NCBI GenBank assembly: GCA_903893545.1
Contig: CAITMJ010000021.1
Coordinates: 217,757-281,756 of the forward strand
Length of the DNA: 64,000 nt
From: an uncultured Chlamydiae bacterium
Lineage (GTDB): Bacteria > Chlamydiota > Chlamydiia > Chlamydiales > SM23-39
Direction: 5' to 3'
The notes under the pieces are model-generated. The model saw only the letters and a program-made list of their open reading frames with translations, was not told the DNA's origin and searched no databases. Of the stretch, positions 1 to 8,176 are shown piece by piece (position 1 is the stretch's first letter; each line of letters begins with the position of its first letter). The position numbers and the translations under genes are program-made.

Positions 1-436
1 GCTCTTTTACGCTTCCTGCCCAAATAGGCTCGCGAAACTCTTCGGACTTAACGTCGGTTGGCAATTTTTCATTGTCAATTTTACGCTCTAGGGCGGCTCT
101 TCTTTCGATCGAGGAGAGATAAGTAGTATGAATTTCTTGAAAGAGAGAGAAATCGGTATTTTGAAACCCAGATAGTCCTCTTTGGATCGTCGTTTGCGAA
201 GGATTGGTCCAGCTTTCTATTTCCGGGGTTAAAAAATAAGTTTTAGTGGGGTCGAGCTCTTCGAGGAAATTTTGGAGGGTTCTTTCGATGATTTCAGGAG
301 TCATCTGCTTGAAAGAGGCGTGGGCTTTGAGAATTTCTTCAATTTTTGTCTTTACGTCTTTAGGGCCGATTTGCGGCGGTTTCGCCTCGATTATCCCGAT
401 GATGAGAAGGAAAATAAAGGAGAGACGTTTGAGCAT
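1..436 (-). CDS. tsp: Tail-specific (C-terminal processing) protease, N-terminal part, runs off the left edge
   Basis: Only the first 145 codons are in the window; the gene continues beyond base 1. The start ATG is at 434-436 on the minus strand. The protein opens with a clear Sec signal peptide (basic MLKR, a hydrophobic run, likely cut after IIEA), then an N-terminal domain typical of Prc/Tsp S41 proteases: an alpha-helical stretch with 'LEELDPTKTYFL' at about residues 58-69, which matches the family's LDP-x-K-x-YF signature. Tsp proteases degrade misfolded or tagged proteins in the periplasm; the chlamydial homologue has also been linked to cleavage of host proteins. The PDZ and Ser/Lys catalytic region is not visible. 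Read by eye from the sequence because the frame is open at the edge. Confidence 0.82.
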   Translation of the reverse strand, partial: MLKRLSFIFLLIIGIIEAKPPQIGPKDVKTKIEEILKAHASFKQMTPEIIERTLQNFLEELDPTKTYFLTPEIESWTNPSQTTIQRGLSGFQNTDFSLFQEIHTTYLSSIERRAALERKIDNEKLPTDVKSEEFREPIWAGSVKE

Positions 437-740
437 AAACACCTTAAGTTTAGGTTGTTGGATTGCTTGCCAGCACAGCGAAGGCTTCGGCAAACTCTCA
501 AAACACTCGAATATATAGAAAATCCTCACTTGATGCTACTGAAAATTATAAAACTCAAGATATTGATAATTAGTCATTTAAAATTTCTCTATAGAGAGAT
601 TTACGAAATCTTTAAACATTCCTTTCTTTAACCAAACAAAAAAAGATTGAATTGAATGTGAAATTATGAAATAATCATTGGTAAATAAGCTTAAAAGCTT
701 GATTATTTATAGAATCAAAAATTGATTAGGAGAAAAAAAG
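437..740. other. AT-rich divergent intergenic region between tsp and euo
   Basis: About 300 bases without a convincing gene. It is clearly more AT-rich than its surroundings, particularly 520-735, as expected for a region carrying divergent promoters. A possible -35 (TTGAAT at 647-652) exists but no well-spaced -10. The repeated AAGCTT units around 687-702 make a short palindromic patch. A good ribosome binding site (AGGAG, about 729-733) precedes the euo ATG. Confidence 0.5.
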
Positions 741-1169
741 ATGAATAACACTACAGGCCAAAATGAAGGCCAAGATACTGTGAAAGTCGTTTCTATCACC
801 GAAGCGGCAAGAATCAACAACGTAACGCGTCAAGCGATCTACGTCGCAATCAAACAAAAAAAATTAAAAGCGACGAAAGACTTAACTCGTTGGACAATTC
901 ATTTAGATGATCTCGAAGAATATCGAATGAATAAGTATTCAAGAACAAAATCGATGTTCGATGGCGAACTATTGTTTGATAACCGCAAAGGTTTCTACTC
1001 TGTTAGCCAAGCAGCGCAATTCTTAAACGTTCCAGCTCAGAAAGTCTATTACGCAACACGCGTAGGTCTTTTAAAAGCGCATCGTAAGGGAGCTGCCTGG
1101 GTCATTCATATTGAAGACTTGAAGGGTTTCCAAGAGAGTTACCTCAATCGCAAGCCGAAAGTTATATAA
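741..1169 (+). CDS. euo: EUO-type chlamydial DNA-binding developmental regulator
   Basis: 142 residues with two tandem excisionase/MerR-like winged helix-turn-helix units: 'TEAARINNVTRQAIYVAIKQ' at about 20-39 and 'VSQAAQFLNVPAQKVYYATR' at about 89-108. Each is followed by the 'W-x-IH-x-(D/E)DL' wing characteristic of EUO (WTIHLDDL, WVIHIEDL). EUO is a Chlamydiales-specific protein made early in the cycle; in Chlamydia it represses late genes. This copy is shorter than the roughly 180-residue Chlamydia protein. In Chlamydia euo lies between gltX and recJ; here it lies 13 kb from gltX and next to tsp. Preceded by AGGAG with good spacing. It converges on the porin gene, with stops almost touching. 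Confidence 0.88.
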   Translation: MNNTTGQNEGQDTVKVVSITEAARINNVTRQAIYVAIKQKKLKATKDLTRWTIHLDDLEEYRMNKYSRTKSMFDGELLFDNRKGFYSVSQAAQFLNVPAQKVYYATRVGLLKAHRKGAAWVIHIEDLKGFQESYLNRKPKVI

Positions 1170-1967
1170 TTAGAAGACAGCGATTGCAGATAGTGAATAG
1201 GCGAATTCATCGCGCACGCGCCGCTCGAAGTTAATATGGAAGCGGCCCGTGATAGAAAGCGTAGCCCCGTAAAAATAGCCGATCCGGTCTTTGTTCTCGT
1301 AATAGAGCGGAGGAACGTCAATGCCGGATTGGATGTTTAGTTTAGATCGAAGATAGGTAACCCCTCCATAAGGCGTCACAATGAAGATCCGGGACGAAAG
1401 CCCGAGGCTGACCTGCCATTCATTGATCGAGAAGGTTTGTTTTTCTGTTTCCATCGGTAGATTTAGGCGATTGAGGAATTTAAAGAACGACTGCTGCGAC
1501 GAAGGAACGTCGAAGTAGGTGAAATCCGCCCCTAAATAGGTTTGCCACCAGCGCACGAGAATTACCTTGCATCCAGCCGCCCAAGAAAACGTATACGTGC
1601 TCTGAAAGTCAGAGAGGATTGTTTCATAGTCCTTATAGGTGGGATCTCGATCCCACTTCGTATGTTCTTTGCTTCCCCCTGCAGCCCCAAAAACTTCAAG
1701 TCGCTCGACGAAGATCATCGATAGAGTTGCCATTTGCGAATGGATGGCAAAATCGTGGAAGGTTTGGCTGGGGTCTATAGTTGCGTTATTGGAGGTGGCT
1801 GTATATTGCTTATTGGATGTGTAATCGGCCAAATATCCGGACGTGAATTTAAAGAAGGGGCTGTGGCCGGAAATAAATCCCATGTTCATGATGCCTGGCG
1901 CGGCTGGATTGCCGACATAGGCACCGAAAACAGGCAAAGTGTACATCAATAAAATAATCCAACGCAT
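1170..1967 (-). CDS. MOMP-like outer membrane beta-barrel protein
   Basis: 265 residues. A signal peptide (MRWIILLMYTLPVFG, cut near A16) leads straight into 'YVGNPAAPGI', which resembles the mature N-terminus of chlamydial major outer membrane proteins (GNPAEPSL in Chlamydia). The rest alternates polar and hydrophobic residues as in amphipathic strands and ends in Phe, the usual terminal residue of outer-membrane barrels. It is shorter than MOMP (about 390 residues) and resembles the small MOMP-like porins expanded in some environmental chlamydiae. Function as a porin is inferred. It starts 47 bases from mutL, divergently. No Shine-Dalgarno sequence is evident before its ATG. Confidence 0.6.
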   Translation of the reverse strand: MRWIILLMYTLPVFGAYVGNPAAPGIMNMGFISGHSPFFKFTSGYLADYTSNKQYTATSNNATIDPSQTFHDFAIHSQMATLSMIFVERLEVFGAAGGSKEHTKWDRDPTYKDYETILSDFQSTYTFSWAAGCKVILVRWWQTYLGADFTYFDVPSSQQSFFKFLNRLNLPMETEKQTFSINEWQVSLGLSSRIFIVTPYGGVTYLRSKLNIQSGIDVPPLYYENKDRIGYFYGATLSITGRFHINFERRVRDEFAYSLSAIAVF

Positions 1968-1998
1968 GCGAGCAGCAGTATACTCGATCAGATCTTTT

Positions 1999-2007
1999 TG
2001 CTATAAT
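1999..2007 (+). promoter_or_regulatory. Extended -10 promoter element in front of mutL
   Basis: TGCTATAAT is a perfect extended -10 (TGN plus TATAAT at 2002-2007). The mutL ATG is at 2015, only seven bases downstream, so transcription from this element would start at about the ATG and give a leaderless or nearly leaderless message. No good -35 is present at 16-18 bases, as is usual for extended -10 promoters. Confidence 0.45.
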
Positions 2008-2014
2008 TTTTCTC

Positions 2015-3583
2015 ATGCCATCAAACATTCTCCTTCTTCCAGATTTTGTCATCGATCAGATCGCCGCAGGAGAGGTGCTCGAAAATTCTGCATCTGCGGT
2101 CAAGGAGCTTATCGAAAATTCCTTGGATGCCGGAGCATCTTTTATCCGAATTGAGATTGAAGGCGGCGGATTGCAGAGGATTTTAATCGAAGACGATGGC
2201 AGTGGAATGAGTGCGGCCGATGCTGTGCTTTGTTTAAAGCGCCACGCGACATCAAAAATTCGATCGGCCGCAGAACTAGAGAAGCTTGTGACGATGGGGT
2301 TTCGCGGAGAAGCTCTTGCATCTTTAGCATCGATTGCAAAATTAGAATTGAAAACATCGGATGGACAAGAGGCCACGCGTATCGTTTCATCGGGAGGTGA
2401 AATTGTGCTGGTGAGTCTATGTGCTCGCAACCGCGGAACTTCCATTGAAGCAAGAGATCTCTTTTTCAATGCGCCGGTAAGACTAAAATTCCAAAAGTCA
2501 TCTGCAGCTTCCTCTGCTTCTGTGTTAAAAACGGTAGAGACTCTGTCTCTATCCAACCCTTCTGTTGGTTTTTCTCTATTGTCCAATGGAAAATTAGTCT
2601 TTGAAGCAAGGGCGAAGGGGTGGAGGGAAAGAGTTGAAGAAGTTCGAGGCCCATTTGCTCACTTTCTTCACCGTTCAGAAGGTGGCATCGGATTAGAGGC
2701 TCTTTTGGGCAGGCCCGAAGAGGCTAGGATGACAAGAGCGGGACAGACGCTGTTTGTCAATCGCCGCCCTATTTTTTCTCCCTTAATTGCCAAAGCGGTT
2801 AAAGAGGGGTTCGGAACGAGAATTGTCGAATCTCTTTTTCCGGCTTTTATTCTCTCTTTGGAAGTGCCTCCCCATTTGATCGACGTGAATGTCCATCCGC
2901 AAAAAAAAGAGATCCGCTTTTTAGAAGAAGGGAGGATGTTTTCAATCATTCGACGGGCGGTGGCCTCCATGTTTGAAGAGGAGCTAGGTTCTATTGCTCC
3001 CATGCCCTGGGAATTTACCGAAGTGGCGCCTGTCTCTTTTGTAGAGCCGCAGTCATTTATTTTTTTCGATCAGCCGACCCTGCCTTTGAAAATATCTGGC
3101 AGAGCTGTTGCCTTATTGGGAAATTATCTACTTGTCGAAGAAGAGGGGTGGAGTTTGATCGATTTATTGGGGGCAGAAGCTAGGATTTTATTCGAGGGGA
3201 TGACAAGGGAAAAGCCCGCTCTTGAAACGCTGATTTTCCCGCTGGAAATAAGTGTGGAATCGCCAGAAGAGATGGTCGAGCTTTTAAAACCGCTCGGGAT
3301 AGAAGCTAGATCGATTGGAAAACGAAGTTTAAGCATTGATGCTTTACCGCTTGGAATGAAAGAGTCAATTGCAGTAGAGTTTATCAGCCATTATAGCTCT
3401 GAAAAGAAGCTTGCTGCGAGCATTGCAAGAACTTGCCGCTCGCGGGGGCGCAAATTTACGTTTGAAGAAGGGACCATGATCTGGGAGAAGCTCAAAAATT
3501 GTATGGACCGAATGTATGACCCACTTGGGAGAAGGATTGTCAGTCCGATCTCTTACGAGGAGCTAGCCAGGAGGTTTGAATGA
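2015..3583 (+). CDS. mutL: DNA mismatch repair protein MutL
   Basis: 522 residues. The N-terminal GHKL ATPase carries all expected motifs: 'VIDQIAAGEVLENSASAVKE' (about 11-30), 'DAGA', 'DDGSGM' and 'GFRGEAL'. A ribosomal S5-like domain follows ('QTLFVNRRPI', 'DVNVHPQK'). The C-terminal dimerisation domain is short and lacks a recognisable DQHAAxERxxYE endonuclease motif, though I did not align it. MutL couples mismatch recognition by MutS to repair. It overlaps pepP by four bases (ATGA), the same mutL-pepP order as in Chlamydia. The first ATG is the right start because the conserved block begins about ten residues later. Confidence 0.97.
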   Translation: MPSNILLLPDFVIDQIAAGEVLENSASAVKELIENSLDAGASFIRIEIEGGGLQRILIEDDGSGMSAADAVLCLKRHATSKIRSAAELEKLVTMGFRGEALASLASIAKLELKTSDGQEATRIVSSGGEIVLVSLCARNRGTSIEARDLFFNAPVRLKFQKSSAASSASVLKTVETLSLSNPSVGFSLLSNGKLVFEARAKGWRERVEEVRGPFAHFLHRSEGGIGLEALLGRPEEARMTRAGQTLFVNRRPIFSPLIAKAVKEGFGTRIVESLFPAFILSLEVPPHLIDVNVHPQKKEIRFLEEGRMFSIIRRAVASMFEEELGSIAPMPWEFTEVAPVSFVEPQSFIFFDQPTLPLKISGRAVALLGNYLLVEEEGWSLIDLLGAEARILFEGMTREKPALETLIFPLEISVESPEEMVELLKPLGIEARSIGKRSLSIDALPLGMKESIAVEFISHYSSEKKLAASIARTCRSRGRKFTFEEGTMIWEKLKNCMDRMYDPLGRRIVSPISYEELARRFE

Positions 3584-4608
3584 CTGCGCGCATTGAGAGG
3601 ATCGATTTAAATACCGATGCTCTTCTCATTGAAAATACAACAGATCTTCTCTATCTGACGGGGCTAGAGTTATCTCGAGGGGTGCTCGGAATTGCAAAAG
3701 AAGAGACGGTCCTTTTTGTCGATGGTCGCTACTTTGCTAAAGCAGAGCGAGAAGCAAAGTGTAAAGTGAGATTGCTTGAAGGCAACGCTGTTTTTGACTG
3801 GCTTGAGGCGAGGAGTGTCAAAACTGTAGAATTTGACGGCGCTTATACGAGTTATGATCGGTATCTCTCCTTAAAGGGGCAGCTAAAGAGCCAAGAATTG
3901 AAAGCGGGATCTTCTCTTCTGAAAGAGATGCGCGTCATTAAAGATGAGCGGGAAATCGAGGCGCTTAAAAAAGCAGCGGCCCTTACTTGGCAAGGTTTTC
4001 AATACATAGAGGAGCTTTTGCAAGAAGGGATTTCCGAAGAAGAGCTGGCTTTTGAATTTGAGTTTTTTGTGCGTAAAAACGGCGCATCGGGCCTCTCTTT
4101 TGAGCCGATCATCGCATTTGGAGAAAATAGCGCTTACCCTCACTATCGCGCAGGGAAAGCTCGCTTAGAAGAAAATCAAATCGTCCTTATCGATGTGGGC
4201 GCGGTGGTCGATCAATACCGAGGCGACATGACGCGGGTGGTGTTTTTTGGGGAGGCAAATCCGCAGCTTGAGAAAATGCTAGAATATACAAAATTGGCGC
4301 AGCAAAAAGCTTTTGAGGCGGCTGTAATCGGGGCAAAATTTGGCGATCTCGATCGAGCGGCAAGGGCTGTTTTTGCAAAAGAGGGCATCGAGGAGTTTTT
4401 TACGCATAGCCTCGGCCATGGCATTGGTCTTGAAACTCATGAGTTCCCGATCATTCGAGCAGAAGGCGCGGATAAAGACGTCGTTTTAGAGGAAGGAATG
4501 GTGTTTACCATTGAACCGGGGCTTTATCGCCCAGGACTTGGCGGCGTGCGCTGGGAAGATATGGTGCTGATGACTGAGAACGGACCGATACGATTAAATG
4601 ACGTTTAG
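3580..4608 (+). CDS. pepP: Xaa-Pro aminopeptidase (M24B metallopeptidase)
   Basis: 342 residues. An N-terminal creatinase-like domain (1-115) precedes the pita-bread catalytic domain. The metal ligands are visible: Asp in 'VLIDVGA' and 'YRGDMTR', His in 'HSLGHGIGLETHE', Glu in 'TIEPGLY' and Glu in 'RWEDMVL'. It removes N-terminal residues preceding proline from peptides in the cytosol. Translationally coupled to mutL through a four-base overlap, and it overlaps the following kinase gene by 11 bases, so mutL-pepP-kinase form one transcription unit. Confidence 0.95.
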   Translation: MTARIERIDLNTDALLIENTTDLLYLTGLELSRGVLGIAKEETVLFVDGRYFAKAEREAKCKVRLLEGNAVFDWLEARSVKTVEFDGAYTSYDRYLSLKGQLKSQELKAGSSLLKEMRVIKDEREIEALKKAAALTWQGFQYIEELLQEGISEEELAFEFEFFVRKNGASGLSFEPIIAFGENSAYPHYRAGKARLEENQIVLIDVGAVVDQYRGDMTRVVFFGEANPQLEKMLEYTKLAQQKAFEAAVIGAKFGDLDRAARAVFAKEGIEEFFTHSLGHGIGLETHEFPIIRAEGADKDVVLEEGMVFTIEPGLYRPGLGGVRWEDMVLMTENGPIRLNDV

Positions 4609-6313
4609 AAAGAAGATTCTTCTCGCTGATCTTGTTCTTTTTTTATTCTTTTTAGCTCTTTTGTTTCCGTTTGTTGAAACAATTGTCAAGCAAGATGCTC
4701 TTCGAACGCTGATTGAAAGAGCTAAAAAAGTTTCTACTTCGATTCAGAACGCCTCTTCACTTGAACAGGCAAAGCTGATCCTCGATCAGCCTGTCTGTTA
4801 TTTTGAAAGTAGAGCAGTTTTTAATCCAAAAGGAGAGATGGTTTGGGCTTCGCACTCCATTTTTCAAAAATTGCAACCCTCTTATGCACAATCGGTTTTA
4901 AAAAAGAAAACGACCTATTCTGAAGCCTATTCAGAGAGCTATCAACAGATCTTTGCGAGCATTGACCAGCCCGTTGTCATCGATAAAGAGACCTATATTT
5001 TAAGAACGTCAGCTCCGCTGCAAGAAATCCGGAACTTGACCGTGAGTTTTGAAGCGGGATTTTTAGTCTTTGGCACGTTCATTTTGCTCCTCTATGGCTT
5101 GTTTACATGGCTGATTATTAATCGCATCACTCGTCCTATTCAACAAATCATCGATACCATTGCTCCGTACCAAGGAGGCAGGGAAGAATCGCTGCCCCTT
5201 ATTCACCTCAAATCGCCGCAGTCGAATGAATTTACAAAACTGGCCTATACGTTGAATACGCTCAGCGAGCGGAGTCAAAAGCAGATTGAATATTTGAAGC
5301 ATCAGCGGAAAGAAACAGAAGGTATTCTCGAGTCGCTAGGAGAAGGGGTGATTGCATTCAATGCTGCGGGAAGGATCACTTTTGCAAATGGAGTCGCTTG
5401 TCAACTGATTGGAGCGGGGCATGCAGCGTTGATGGGGCATACCTTAAACCAGGCGTCCTCTCGATCTCCCGACCTCCTTCTCCTTGCGCATGAACTTGTG
5501 ATGCAAGTGCTGCACACCTCAGAGACCATTGTGCAAACGTGGGCCAAACAAAGCGGGCCTGCGCTCTATTTGCACCTATTGTCTGCACCTTTGGCCGGCC
5601 AAAATGGGGCGATCTTGGTTTTGCAAAATAAAACATCGGATTACAAAATGCTCGAAATGGGCAAGGATTTCATTGCCAATGCTTCGCATGAGCTTCGAAC
5701 GCCGATCACAGTCATTCGCGGCTTTGCGGAAACGCTGCACGATTTGCCAAAACTCTCTTCTGCGACGATGCTCGATATTTCAGATAAGATTCTTCGCACT
5801 TCCATTCGCCTTGAAAAATTGGTAAAAAGCCTTTTGACCCTCTCGAATGTCGAAAATTTATCGAGAGAGGAGTTCAAATGGGTAGATCTTCTGCCGATCG
5901 TCGAGCAGTGCAAATTGCTTCAGCTTGCGATCCATCCAGAGATTTCTATAGCCATTCACGCCGATGGATCTAAAGCAATGCTCTTCCTAGATGCCGATGT
6001 GTTTGAAATGGCGATCATGAATCTTTTAGAAAACGCGATTAAATACTCAACGTCTCCTGCTGATATTGCGATTCGGATTCAGACAAAGCCCCACTTCGCC
6101 TTTGAAATCGAAGATAAGGGCATTGGCATTCCGGAGGGAGACCTTCCCCATATTTTTGATCGATTCTACACGGTCGATAAAGCTCGGTCGCGAAAAAGCG
6201 GAGGATCGGGGCTGGGCCTTGCGATCGTTCGGACGATCGTGGAAAAACATGGGGGCAATATCGTCGTGTTTTCAAAGATCGGAAAGGGAACTCGCTTTAC
6301 GATCACTAGTTAA
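4598..6313 (+). CDS. Membrane sensor histidine kinase (PhoR/WalK type)
   Basis: 571 residues. TM1 at about 8-28, a periplasmic sensor of about 120 residues, TM2 at about 152-174, HAMP linker to about 230, a PAS-like segment (about 245-345), HisKA with phospho-acceptor His364 in 'ASHELRTPIT', then HATPase_c with N-box 'NLLENAIKYS' and G-boxes 'DKGIGIP' and 'GGSGLGLAI'. This is a complete kinase. No response regulator is in the window, so its partner is encoded elsewhere. It overlaps pepP by 11 bases. The stop codon overlaps that of the converging TpsB gene by four bases. The signal sensed cannot be told. Confidence 0.92.
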   Translation: MTFRKKILLADLVLFLFFLALLFPFVETIVKQDALRTLIERAKKVSTSIQNASSLEQAKLILDQPVCYFESRAVFNPKGEMVWASHSIFQKLQPSYAQSVLKKKTTYSEAYSESYQQIFASIDQPVVIDKETYILRTSAPLQEIRNLTVSFEAGFLVFGTFILLLYGLFTWLIINRITRPIQQIIDTIAPYQGGREESLPLIHLKSPQSNEFTKLAYTLNTLSERSQKQIEYLKHQRKETEGILESLGEGVIAFNAAGRITFANGVACQLIGAGHAALMGHTLNQASSRSPDLLLLAHELVMQVLHTSETIVQTWAKQSGPALYLHLLSAPLAGQNGAILVLQNKTSDYKMLEMGKDFIANASHELRTPITVIRGFAETLHDLPKLSSATMLDISDKILRTSIRLEKLVKSLLTLSNVENLSREEFKWVDLLPIVEQCKLLQLAIHPEISIAIHADGSKAMLFLDADVFEMAIMNLLENAIKYSTSPADIAIRIQTKPHFAFEIEDKGIGIPEGDLPHIFDRFYTVDKARSRKSGGSGLGLAIVRTIVEKHGGNIVVFSKIGKGTRFTITS

Positions 6314-8130
6314 TAACTGAAGGTGGTGCTGAAGTGGACCATGCTCTTGCCTCCAGTGAAGTTTTGGGTAGCGTGCGATTCTGTGTGTAATTTCCAACCC
6401 CAGTCGAGGCGAGCGGAAAAGTAGGGATCCATCGTGTATCGAATGCCAGGGCCTGCGCTCATGAGGAAGATCGGGGAGGCTTCGCCAGGAGCAATCCCGT
6501 GGTTGGTTCCAAATCCATAATCAAAAAAGGCGAGGAATTGGAGCGCGTCTTTGATCGGGAATCTACGGATTGTGGCGATCAGCCTGATTGGAGGTGTTCG
6601 AATTTCGACGTTTGCAAGAAGGGCATTGTCCATCGTGAGTTGATTCTCGTCATAGCCGCGCACGGTTGTGTGTCCGCCAATGGCATATTGCTCAGAAGGA
6701 AGCAGAGCGGAGTCGGATAGCTGGGCTCTTCCCCAGATGGTCAAGCTATATTCTCCGGGAAGCGATTGCGTGTAGCGGAGTCCTCCTCTTCCGTAAAGCC
6801 AATGGTTGGTGGCTCCGGGCCGAAGGGAATTATACAGCGCAGGCGTTTCGTTCTCCATCATTTCTCCGGGAGAAAAATAGAGCTCTAAGTCGGCATCTAG
6901 ACGGCACGTCTTCCATTCGTAGCCGATATTGCTCTCAAACACGAATTGAGAAAGATTGACATTCGAGGAGCTAAAGTTCGTGTAGGATTCTGAGAAGAAG
7001 ATCGTGCTATTGGTGTTTTTATAATCAAATCCGATGCGGCATGTGCAGTGGAGCTTTTCTCCCATCAATGCGGGAATTTCATAGCGAAAAGAGGCTTGGG
7101 TGCTCCTTGCTTCGTTGGTAAATTCAGGAAACGGCATGTGTCCGTGGGCCGTTGAGTATCCGCCGAAGAAGTGGATGGCGTGTTCCCAAGGCAGAAGGGC
7201 GACGTACTGTGCAGTGTTTCCGCGGAAGCGGTGAAGGTCATAGGAGGTGGTGTATTGGTAGGAAAAAAAGTGGTCTAGACTCAAGATTTTATTGAAGCTC
7301 ACTCCTGTGAAGAGGCGCTGGCGATTGGTGCGGTCAAGTCCCGTGTTATCCGCGCCGCCATAGAAACGGTAAGGTCTTCTTTCTTCCATCGAAAGGGTGA
7401 TGTCAGTCGTGCCCGTTTCTTTTCCTTGCGAATAGATGGCGTTGACGCGTCGAAATGGATTGCGATTGATGAAGCTGATGTCTTGTTGGAGTCTTGCAAT
7501 ATTGAGACTTTGGCCTGGTTTTGCATGGAGATAGCCGGTGAGGATGTGAGCGCGCGTCCATTGGTTGCCCTCGACGTTAATTTGCCCGACAATCGCTTCG
7601 GTGACAACGACTTGTAAGACACCTTCGGTGATGCACTGTTTTGGGATCGTCACGATGACAAGCGGCTGGCCGTAATGGCGGTAGTAGAGGCCGATGGCCT
7701 TTTTGATCTGATTCATTGTTTTGGCAGTCAGCGGCCGATCGAGGTAGAGCGGCTCGAGCTTGTCGGCGAGGCGATCAATCGAGCTTGGAAGATGTAGATC
7801 GCCAGAGACGTAGACGCCTTCGATGGCGTTTAACTCTTCTCGAGTCAGCAAGTGATCTTGGCTGTGGATAAGAGCGATCCCTTTTATGTGCTCGAGGATG
7901 ATTTTTTTATCCGCAGCATCTGCTTCAGGATCGCTTGTCTGGCTAGAGGCGAGCGTTTCGATTTGCGCTTCTGGAGTTTCTACGGACGTTTCGATATGCT
8001 CTTCAGGCGCGACCGAATTTTCGATCTGTTCCGACTCTTCTACCCGGGGCAAATCGGTCGATTCCTCTCCCATAGCAATCGAAGAGGAAAGAAGGAAATA
8101 AAGGATGCAATACAAATACGGCGCTTTCAT
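6310..8130 (-). CDS. Two-partner secretion outer membrane transporter, ShlB/FhaC family (copy 1)
   Basis: 606 residues. Signal peptide at 1-19, an acidic low-complexity linker (about 20-75), a POTRA domain containing 'EGVLQVVVTEAIVGQINVEG', then a 16-strand-type barrel ending in Tyr. The 'TVRGYDENQL' motif is the VRGY signature of the Omp85/TpsB superfamily. TpsB proteins export one large TpsA exoprotein across the outer membrane. No TpsA is in the window. A paralogue lies at 39395-41155 with near-identical short blocks ('FINRNPFRRVNAIYSQG' against 'FINRNPYRKVDVIYAPG'). It lies 46 bases downstream of the C39-like gene on the same strand, so the two may be cotranscribed. Confidence 0.88.
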   Translation of the reverse strand: MKAPYLYCILYFLLSSSIAMGEESTDLPRVEESEQIENSVAPEEHIETSVETPEAQIETLASSQTSDPEADAADKKIILEHIKGIALIHSQDHLLTREELNAIEGVYVSGDLHLPSSIDRLADKLEPLYLDRPLTAKTMNQIKKAIGLYYRHYGQPLVIVTIPKQCITEGVLQVVVTEAIVGQINVEGNQWTRAHILTGYLHAKPGQSLNIARLQQDISFINRNPFRRVNAIYSQGKETGTTDITLSMEERRPYRFYGGADNTGLDRTNRQRLFTGVSFNKILSLDHFFSYQYTTSYDLHRFRGNTAQYVALLPWEHAIHFFGGYSTAHGHMPFPEFTNEARSTQASFRYEIPALMGEKLHCTCRIGFDYKNTNSTIFFSESYTNFSSSNVNLSQFVFESNIGYEWKTCRLDADLELYFSPGEMMENETPALYNSLRPGATNHWLYGRGGLRYTQSLPGEYSLTIWGRAQLSDSALLPSEQYAIGGHTTVRGYDENQLTMDNALLANVEIRTPPIRLIATIRRFPIKDALQFLAFFDYGFGTNHGIAPGEASPIFLMSAGPGIRYTMDPYFSARLDWGWKLHTESHATQNFTGGKSMVHFSTTFSY

Positions 8131-8176
8131 GACACAGCAGTTCTTGTTTGCACATTGAGAAATTCCTATAATATTT

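Noticed and set aside
246..631. Plus-strand open frames near the left edge
   Set aside because: They are antisense to the tsp start and its upstream region, have no recognisable product and low-quality starts; the minus-strand frame is clearly a Tsp N-terminus.
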